Positions 55,892-64,000 of a stretch of 64,000 nucleotides of DNA are shown piece after piece. The DNA is from Artemisia argyi (taxonomy: Eukaryota > Streptophyta > Magnoliopsida > Asterales > Asteraceae). The position numbers and the translations under genes are program-made. The notes under the pieces are model-generated. The model saw only the letters and a program-made list of their open reading frames with translations, was not told where the DNA came from and ran no database searches. Numbering within the stretch: the first letter of the stretch is position 1; each line of letters starts with the position of its first letter. The DNA lies in the NCBI GenBank assembly GCA_030686995.1, contig CM060696.1, forward strand, positions 12,809,987 through 12,873,986, read 5' to 3'.

Positions 55892-58270
55892 TTATGATCC
55901 GAAAAGTTACATGTCCAATATTTGAATAAATTTAGGAAAGTTTATTAGTACATGAAGATTGTTATTAGGGGTAGCTTCATAAGTTTTGTATGACCATTTT
56001 CTCTTTGTAATATCTCATGGTTCCTTTTTAGGTGAAGTAGATCCAAATTGCTTGTTCAAGTTGTCGCCAATTCCTTGTTTCATGTTTTCGCCTAAGTAAG
56101 TTTGTATGGTCATTAAGTCATGGCCTAGCCATGAACTTTGGTCCTTGTTTCAAGGTCATGAGACACAACTTTGGCTCTAGCCATAGTGGTGGTCTTGGTT
56201 ATAGGTCATAAGACCTCTTGTTCCTTTTAAAGTATAACCATAATATAGTGACTTATATATATGTAAATAGCTGTTAAGAAACTGAGAAATATCTCACTCA
56301 GAAAGCGTTTTTAAGGCTCGAGCTTCTTTATGCCTAAACAAAAACGTGATTCCGGACAACTTTCGTGTTTTAACTTTTTCATGAAACGGACCAGAAATGC
56401 CTCTTTTTGCGTGTTTAAGGTTTCTGTAACAGAAACTATTTGGCAGCTTTGCCGCAAAGTTTTGGTAACTTCAAATCGTCATAACTTTTGACTCGTATAC
56501 TCTTTTTAGGTGGTTCAAATTGCTATGGTTTCCTTGTTAGGTCCTCTACTGTAATATGTAATGATCCAACATCATATTTTTACCATTTTGATCAGGTCTT
56601 ACCAAGAAAGTCACTAGTTTACTTGTTTTAGTAACTTATCTTAACAATCAATAACAATAACTTGTTTTGCTCACTTTTATACATCATGGACATAACTACA
56701 AGACATAATATAGCAAGAATAACATGAACATGATTATTTAACAAGAAGCAAACTAGGGTTTGGCTTACAACTTTTGGCTTTCAAAGATGAAAGGAAGTTA
56801 ACATGTAAGGATAGAACTTTGATAGACTTGCTTCAACCCACTTCACTTCATGCAATCTTTCTACTCTTGTAATCTTGAAAGATGGATGATGAAGGTTGAG
56901 GTGACTTGAGTGGATTCAAACTCAAGAGAAATCACTAAGTATATGAGGTTATGGAAGTGTTTGATGAATGATAACCTAATTAGAGTTTCTACTTTGAACT
57001 TGCACTTGAATCTTGCATGAAACTTGGAAGAGAATGAGCTAAGAATGAGAGAATGGTGTGTGTGAGTGTGGCGTATAAAATGAGGGGGGGGGGGGGAGGG
57101 CTTAAATATGAGCTTGAGGAGGTTACAAGCTTGACTTGTCAACCCTTGGTCACCAAGTATAACACATGTATGCACCTTAAGGCTTCTTGCATGAGATTAA
57201 GACACACAAGGGTGTGACTCCCCCCCCCTAAGTCGGTTTGTATATCTTGGGGAGCAAGGTTTGACTTGTGATGATATTATCCAAGATATCTAGTATGTTT
57301 TGACTCCGTAAAATGCAAACCGTAAGTTGTTACGTCACAAAACGTAAAACCGGGTATCGTAAAAATACGAAACTTGTAGGAATGATTAAACTTGTCAAAA
57401 TACTCCATAATAAAATATAAAATGAGTGGTAGGTTCCATTGGGGTGGTAAAACCCTGCTAAAACTGGAAACACGGGTCTAAAACGCGTAATACGTAAAAT
57501 GTACAAATATTGCGTAAAATTGAGAAAAGTAAAATGTTACTTTTATAATAGGATAAAAATGATTTAAAATGACTCATAATGTCTAGACTGGGCTCAGTCT
57601 AGTGTCGGTTGGTATTAAATGTCTTTTAAACATCAAACCGTAAGCCTAAAAATCAAGGAATGACTTATAAAATCAAGGGATGATTTTTGGTCAAAGGAGG
57701 AGGGAAAAATATGTTGACTTTTTCTAATAAGTTGAAAACTCAAATAGTCTTAGAAATGCGGTGCAGGTATAGGCTAAGGTTACGGCTGAGTAAAAACGCT
57801 TAAAAACTGAAAATTCCAGTTTTTCACGGCCGAGGTTTATTTTGGTCATGATTTTTCTCAGTCACGATTAATTCTCAACTAAATCATGAGTGTGTCAAAC
57901 ATTTTTCTGATGTGGGGTCACCTGACGGGGTCGAATTTCGTTGTGCGTAGAATTTCTGAATGACGTTTTACCCTAAAACGTGTAATTCCTTAATAACTTT
58001 CACAAAAATGAGCTTATGAAAGTTAAACTTTTAATTTGCCATGGAAATGATTTATCACCCGAGGCCAAGAAACAAAAATCAAGTTTCGGGAAAAATTTCG
58101 GGAAAAATGAATAGTAAAAGTGAATAGTGAAATTTTCCGGGAATAGTAATTATCCTGAAAATGCGAATTGTTACAGTCTCTACCCCTTACGGGAACTTCG
58201 TCCCGAAGTTTAGTTTATGTTATGGTTTGAAGCGATGTCGGTGAAATGATAGGATTTCTTGTGGCGAATA

Positions 58271-58412
58271 TAATGTAGGTATCATGCCATACCTGTGCAA
58301 TGTAATGTAGGTATCATGCCATACCCGAGCAATGTAATGTAGGTATCAAGCCATACCCGAGCAATGTAATGTAGGTATCATGCCATACCCGAGCAATGTA
58401 ATGTAGGTTGAC
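58271..58412. repeat. 32-bp tandem repeat, about 4.5 copies
   Basis: ATGTAGGTATCATGCCATAC followed by CCGAGCAATGTA recurs with an exact 32-bp period (58273, 58305, 58337, 58369, 58401). Confidence 0.9.
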
Positions 58413-59679
58413 TTCATACTTATGTTATTTTGGATTTAAATAAGCCCACTTGTTTATAATTCTTTATTTACATAGAGAGGCATCCCAAACAATGTAAATA
58501 CGGAAATATAAACTTATGGTTCGGTGATTTACAATTTCTTTATTTTAAATGAAAAGGCATCCCAATCCATTCAAATAATTACAAATCATCCTATTTAAGA
58601 ATTCCCAACACAACATTCACAATTAGCCGGTGAGTTACAAGGTAGTGTATTACGAGATGATACTGGTGTTCCAAAAGTACAAAATGAATATTCAATCTTG
58701 TAAAGCTGATGAGGGTACTTGTGGTGTAACTAAGGATGATTTGAGCTTTAAAAGTGCATCAAGATCTGTTAATGAGCTTGTGTTTGTAACGGTTGTGAAG
58801 ATAATGATGTGATATGTTGATGAACAAAAGTATGTAATGTATGCTTAACATTAATACTGGTATAGATGTCAAGTTTGCTTTAAAATTTTAAGAAATTTTA
58901 AAGGTTTATGACGGAATGGTATCCTAAACAGGATGGTACTTCCACGGGATGAAGAGAAAAATTGATAACTATCCCAAGATAGTAGTTCGGATTATCTCAT
59001 AAATGAAACATTTCAAGAATGAATTTAGATCATACAAATAAGGTGTTAAGATCTTGCTGAGTGGTAAGGCACTATCGTGTCTCTAGATTGTTTTAATGTA
59101 TTCTGGTGGTTTATCGTGTTCATGTAGGAAATCAATCTAAACATAATCCTAGTACAACTATTCTCAGTATTTGAAAATTTTAAGTCGAATATAGTTAGTC
59201 AGACTATATTCCACTGTCCCTAGGTTAAATATAGGTGACTAGTCTATATTTAGCCAAGGTTCGATAAAATTTTCAAATACCTAAATTAGGTATACTTTTG
59301 ATATGTCCGTTGCTTTCGGGAAACTGTCCGCTAAACAAAGGCGATGTTAAACAATTCAGTTGCAAGTCCCGCCCATATAAGACTTGTAACCTATGTTTTC
59401 ATATTCTATTGCATAGAAGATAGTAAGGGTAGGTACGTATGGAAAGGAAGTTTTTAAGTAGTTCTAAAATAGAACATACTTGGCCAGGATCACGAACTTT
59501 TAATAATGAAGGTTTCAGAAGAAAACTTTGATGAATGTAGAGCTGAACTTCAGCTTTTGTAGGTGATGGATTTGTTTGTCCTTTAGAAATCTCATATTTC
59601 TTGTTTTGAAATCGATAGATTGTGACGGGTTTTTGATATCATAAGAAATGATATTGATGATGTGATGGAATAATTCTAG

Positions 59680-60010
59680 AGACCATTTGCACAAAACATA
59701 ATGTCTCGGAAGTAGGTTAGACCATTGTGCAATTCACAATGTCTGGGAAGTAGGTTAGGCCATTGTGTGACTCAAAACATTTGAGAAATGATTAAGACCA
59801 TTGTATCATACAATGTCTTGGAAAATGAATGAGACCATTGTATCTCACAATGTCTTGGAAAATGAATTAGGCCATTGTATCTCACAATGTCTTGAAAAGT
59901 GAATGAGACCATTGTATCTCACAATGTCTTGAAAAATGAATGAGACCATTGTATCTCACAATGTCTTGGAAAATGAATGAGACCATTGTAATTAGTTACA
60001 ATGTCTTGGA
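59680..60010. repeat. 37-bp tandem repeat of small hairpins, about eight copies
   Basis: Each unit carries CCATTGTATCTCACAATG, in which CATTGT and ACAATG are inverted, followed by TCTTGGAAAATGAATGAGA. The outer copies are more diverged. Confidence 0.85.
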
Positions 60011-60481
60011 CATATAATGTTGGAGTAGGAACATGATTGGGAGAGTGTGGCTGTGCCGAAATGCCTTAGAATAGGCATACACAGATATGTTTAGTCCATT
60101 GTTTAGATAAATGATTGAAAATAAACCGAGTTTATATATCAATATACTAATATGTTCATGTAGTATAGAATGCCTAGTGTGTATATATGAATATACTTAT
60201 ATGTTCATGTAGCATAAAATGCTTACGGGGAAATGCTCAATTATGTTAAGGGTACATATATCAATATGCAATTATGTTTGTGTAGCACAAAAATGTCTAT
60301 GGGGAAATGCTCAAAATGGGTATATATGAATATACTAATATGTTTGTGTATCATAACATGCTTACTAAGTCCATAATCATCTGGAGGATGGAAGACACGG
60401 AGAGTGGAAGGCTATAAAAATGTTTTTGCTTGTAATTGTAGTTATAGTTTAGGTCTCAATTAGACCCGTTTCTCTATAACC

Positions 60482-60497
60482 ATGGCTCTGGTACCAA
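60482..60497 (-). other. Primer binding site of the non-coding Gypsy element
   Basis: Minus strand TTGGTACCAGAGCCATG, close to the tRNA-iMet primer site TGGTATCAGAGC. Confidence 0.7.
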
Positions 60498-60514
60498 TCT
60501 CTACCCCTTACGGG

Positions 60515-63193
60515 CTATGAACTCACCTTGAGTTGGATGATGTATAATGAGAATGATGGATATGCCGTAAGAACTTCTACGAGCAACCTAGAATAATTGT
60601 TGTAACTTAGGTTTGGAATAATGTCTAAGGAAACATAAACATGCCAATTTATATCTTGCACTTAGTCCATGATGTGGTATGATGTATAGTGTAAGTCTTT
60701 GAAAGTAATGGTTCATGAAACATGTATGTCTTATATATCGTTTACTACTGTCCGGCCGACATAATTCAGAAGTCATGTTAGTAAGCGTTCGAGGAGCCAG
60801 GACACTTTAATTCGTAAATCCACAACTCATCTCGACGGCTTACATAATGAACTCCTCACATGAGGCTCCCTACTATTGTAGTAGTTGATAAAGTATATAT
60901 ATATATATAAGTTATGATCCGAAAAGTTACATGTCCAATATTTGAATAAACTTAGGAAAGTTTATTAGTACATGAAGGTTGTTATTAGGGGTAGCTTCAT
61001 AAGTTTTGTATGACCATTTTCTCTTTGTAATATCTCATGGTTCCTTTTTAGGTGAATTAGATCCAAATTGCTTGTTCAAGTTGTCGCCAATTCCTTGTTT
61101 CATGTTTTCGCCTAAGTAAGTTTGTATGGTCATTAAGTCATGGCCTAGCCATGACCTTTGGTCCTTGTTTCAAGGTCATGAGACACAACTTTGGCTCTAG
61201 CCATAGTGGTGGTCTTGGTTATAGGTCATAAGACCTCTTGTTCCTTTTAAAGTATAACCATAATATAGTGACTTATATATATGTAAATAGCTGTTAAGAA
61301 ACTGAGAAATATCTCACTCAGAAAGCGTTTTCAAGGCTCGAGCTTCTTTATTCCTGAACGAAAACGTGATTCCGGACAACTTTCGTGTTTTAACTTTTTC
61401 ATGAAACGGACCAGAAATGCCTCTTTTTGCGTGTTTAAGGTTTCTGTAACAGAAACTATTTGGCAGCTTTGCCGCAAAGTTTTGGTAACTTCAAATCGTC
61501 ATAACTTTTGACTCGTATACTCTTTTTAGGTGGTTCAAATTGCTATGGTTTCCTTGTTATGTCCTCTACTGTAATATGTAATGATCCAACATCATATTTT
61601 TACCATTTTGATCAGGTCTTACCAAGAAAGTCACTAGTTTACTTGTTTTAGTAACTTATCTTAACAATCAATAACAATAACTTGTTTTGCTCACTTTTAT
61701 ACATCATGGACATAACTACAAGACATAATATAGCAAGAATAACATGAACATGATTATTTAACAAGAAGCAAGCTAGGGTTTGGCTTACAACTTTTGGCTT
61801 TCAAAGATGAAAGGAAGTTAACATGTAAGGATAGAACTTTGATAGACTTGCTTCAACCCACTTCACTTCATGCAATCTTTCTACTCTTGTAATCTTGAAA
61901 GATGGATGATGAAGGTTGAGGTGACTTGAGTGGATTCAAACTCAAGAGAAATCACCAAGTATATGAGGTTATGGAAGTGTTTGATGAATGATAACCTAAT
62001 TAGAGTTTCTACTTTGAACTTGCACTTGAATCTTGCATGAAACTTGGAAGAGAATGAGCTAAGAATGAGAGAATGGTGTGTGTGAGTGTGGCGTATAAAA
62101 TGAGGGGGAGGAGGGCTTAAATATGAGCTTGAGGAGGTTACAAGCTTGACTTGTCAACCCTTGGTCACCAAGTATAACACATGTATGCACCTTAAGGCTT
62201 CTTGCATGAGATTAAGACACACAAGGGTGTGACTCCCCCCCCCCCCTAAGTCGGTTTGTATATCTTGGGGAGCAAGGTTTGACTTGTGATGATATTATCC
62301 AAGATATCTAGTATGTTTTGACTCTGTAAAATGCAAACCGTAAGTTGTTACGTCACAAAACGTAAAACCGGGTATCGTAAAAATACGAAACTTGTAGGAA
62401 TGATTAAACTTGTCAAAATACTCCATAATAAAATATAAAATGAGTGGTAGGTTCCATTGGGGTGGTAAAACCCTGCTAAAACTGGAAACAAGGGTCTAAA
62501 ACGCGTAATACGTAGAATGTACGAATATTGCGTAAAATTAAGAAAAGTAAAATGTTACTTTTCTAATAGGATAAAAATGATTTAAAATGACTCATAATGT
62601 CTAGACTAGGCTCAGTTTAGTGTCGGTTGGTATTAAATGTCTTTTAAACATCAAACCGTAAGCCTAAAAATCAAGGAATGACTTATAAAATCAAGGGATG
62701 ATTTTTGGTCAAAGGAGGAGGGAAAAATATGTTGACTTTTTCTAATAAGTTGAAAACTCAAATAGTCTTAGAAATGCGGTGCAGGTATAGGCTAAGGTTA
62801 CGGCTGAGTAAAAACGCTTAAAAATTGAAAATTCCAGTTTTTCACGGCCGAGGTTTATTTTGGTCATGATTTTTCTCAGTCACGATTAATTCTCAAATAA
62901 ATCATGAGTGTGTCAAACATTTTTCTGATGTGGGGTCACCTGACGGGGTCGAATTTCGTTGTGCGTAGAATTTCTGAATGACGTTTTACCCTAAAACGTG
63001 TAATTCCTTAATAACTTTCACAAAAATGAGCTTATGAAAGTTAAACTTTTAATTTGCCATGGAAATGATTTATCACCCGAGGCCAAGAAATAAAAATCAA
63101 GTTTCGGGAAAAATTTCAGGAAAAATGAATAGTAAAAGTGAATAGTGAAATTTTCCGGGAATAGTAATTATCCTGAAAATGCGAATTGTTACA
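60515..63193 (-). repeat. 5' LTR, lacking its primer-site end
   Basis: 2679 bp matching 55420-58175. A 17-bp copy of polypurine-tract sequence (TCTCTACCCCTTACGGG, 60498-60514) stands between it and the primer site. The outer end TGTAACA is intact and flanked by AGCTA. Confidence 0.85.
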
Positions 63194-63198
63194 AGCTA

Positions 63199-64000
63199 GT
63201 ACCTAGTTTATTGGATTGGACCAACAAATGGGCAAGCCCAATTAAGGCCCCCATATGGCCGGCCATGGTGGGAAACAAGAGGGAAAAGAGCAAGGGGTTA
63301 AGTGTAACATTATTTATTATAACCTCCTATTGATTTGGTCAATTAAGGTTATCAATTATAATAACAACTTACCAAATGTCTCTCCTCCTTCCTCTCCCCT
63401 AAAACCACGAAATTAAATACACCCATATTAGGGTTTGTGGTTTTTGATCCCATCTAACCTTATTCTAGTGTAGTTCAAGGCTAGATCGACTGTTACGAGG
63501 TCAAGACTAGTATCGGGTGGTGATCGATGATGTGTAGCGTGGATCAAGCATAGAGGTGATCTCCTTTGATCATTTGGTTTCATAGGTGGTTCATGTTGTT
63601 GGTGACAGTCTCCATACAATTCTATCGATCACGCTACAAAGGTATAACCTTGTGGTTTATTATTTGATTGATCATATTTCTATATGGATCCTTATTAATG
63701 GATTCAAAAGGGTACTTTCAAAACAGCCCCAAAGGATATTTTTTTTTGTACATAATTCGACCTATAAGGGGTCTTATGATCTGAACTTTTTGATCCCATG
63801 GCCATTTGTTATGCATATATTAATTGGTATACTTGTCGGGTACGTGAAAAATGGCCTAAAACGCATTTAATTGATCGATTTATGAAACGATTTCAAATCA
63901 GCCTCTATGGCTTAATTTTCGGTGGTAAAATGATGTTAAGGAGGTCCTAATATCAGTGGGTTTTGAACCTAAGGCCATTTGACATAAGTACCAAACGAGT
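63199..64000. other. Unassigned right end of the window
   Basis: Includes GGCCGGCC-containing sequence near 63257 and several short frames without recognisable motifs. It may be part of another repeat extending beyond the window, but I cannot support a call. Confidence 0.4.

Larger units (their letters stand above)
54486..58175 (-). repeat. 3' LTR (complete, 3690 bp)
   Basis: TGTAACACCCCCAATTCATG at 54486 to GAATTGTTACA at 58175. Contains a 37-bp tandem repeat (54828-54977) and an (AT)n tract (55800-55890). Matches 60515-63193 closely from 55420 onward. Confidence 0.8.
58176..60497 (-). other. Interior of the non-coding Gypsy element
   Basis: Begins (plus strand) with the polypurine tract complement GTCTCTACCCCTTACGGG at 58176-58193 and ends with the primer site. 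58413-59680 has no supported ORF or structural motif. Two tandem arrays are listed separately. 60110-60360 has repeated TATATGAATATACTAATATG blocks. Confidence 0.65.
54486..63193 (-). mobile_element. Non-coding Gypsy-type LTR retrotransposon with TSD
   Basis: On the minus strand: 5' LTR 63193-60515, primer site, 2.3-kb interior, polypurine tract, 3' LTR 58175-54486. The ends are TGTAACA..TGTTACA, flanked by the 5-bp duplication AGCTA (54481-54485 and 63194-63198). The primer site is initiator-Met-like and the tract is GGGACGAAGTTCCCGTAAGGGGTAGAGAC. The interior has tandem repeats and no gag or pol, so it is non-autonomous. The 5' LTR lacks about 930 bp that the 3' LTR has at its primer-site end. 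A diverged relative of the LTR is at 3158-6182. Confidence 0.85.

Noticed and set aside
58271..60010. CRISPR-like regular repeats
   Set aside because: The repeats are contiguous tandem units without unique spacers, in a plant retroelement.

Overview
The window is plant nuclear DNA dominated by transposable elements. I see no intact, expressed-looking host gene, no rRNA or tRNA gene and no CRISPR array. It looks like a eudicot, and the style of the Copia gag remnants (UBN2-type gag, CCHC knuckle, WVPK junction) suggests Asteraceae. The family assignment rests on recalled resemblance, not on a search.

Layout. 1-3157: AT-rich DNA with two adjacent minus-strand gene fragments, a FORKED/VAN3-binding-like exon and an auxin response factor (ARF) fragment. 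3158-6182: truncated minus-strand LTR of a Gypsy family seen again at 54-63 kb. 6183-13255: plus-strand Copia (Sirevirus-like) element with a broken gag, no pol and two accessory ORFs, each behind its own palindrome plus TATA module. 13256-15905: minus-strand gag and LTR of a related Copia copy, butting directly against the first.

16089-38703 is one host locus on the minus strand: a NO VEIN (NOV)-like gene, now a pseudogene. Its exons are at 38264-38703, 38064-38176, 37727-37958 continuing at 35864-36027, 34946-35226 and 16089-17405. A LINE-1 with a 16-bp target duplication splits one exon and a Harbinger-type MITE sits in the last exon. The intron at 17406-34945 has grown to 17.5 kb by taking in another LINE-1, which was itself hit by two pol-less Gypsy elements (20371-26854, TSD CCAAA; 27367-34204, TSD GCATA). 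Upstream, an RTE-type LINE (38704-about 43400) carries a solo LTR of the same Gypsy family (41385-42807, TSD GAAAC).

43401-53215: degenerate LTR-derived repeats of about 1.2 kb, a Stowaway MITE, and a nearly perfect 3653-bp tandem duplication joined by a 15-bp templated filler. The right copy holds a complete Pack-MULE (50955-52547) with a PNGase A-like gene fragment. 54486-63193: a minus-strand, non-coding Gypsy-type LTR element with TSD AGCTA and an abnormal 5' LTR/PBS junction. 63199-64000 is unassigned.

The elements do not work together as a pathway; the nesting gives a relative chronology of invasions. The most unusual signals are the conserved ORF in the pol-less Gypsy family, the TGACGGCGTCA palindrome arrays in its LTRs, and the duplicated promoter-ORF modules in the Copia derivative. 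Several exact boundaries come from target-site duplications read directly in the sequence; all family names come from motif recognition without a database search.
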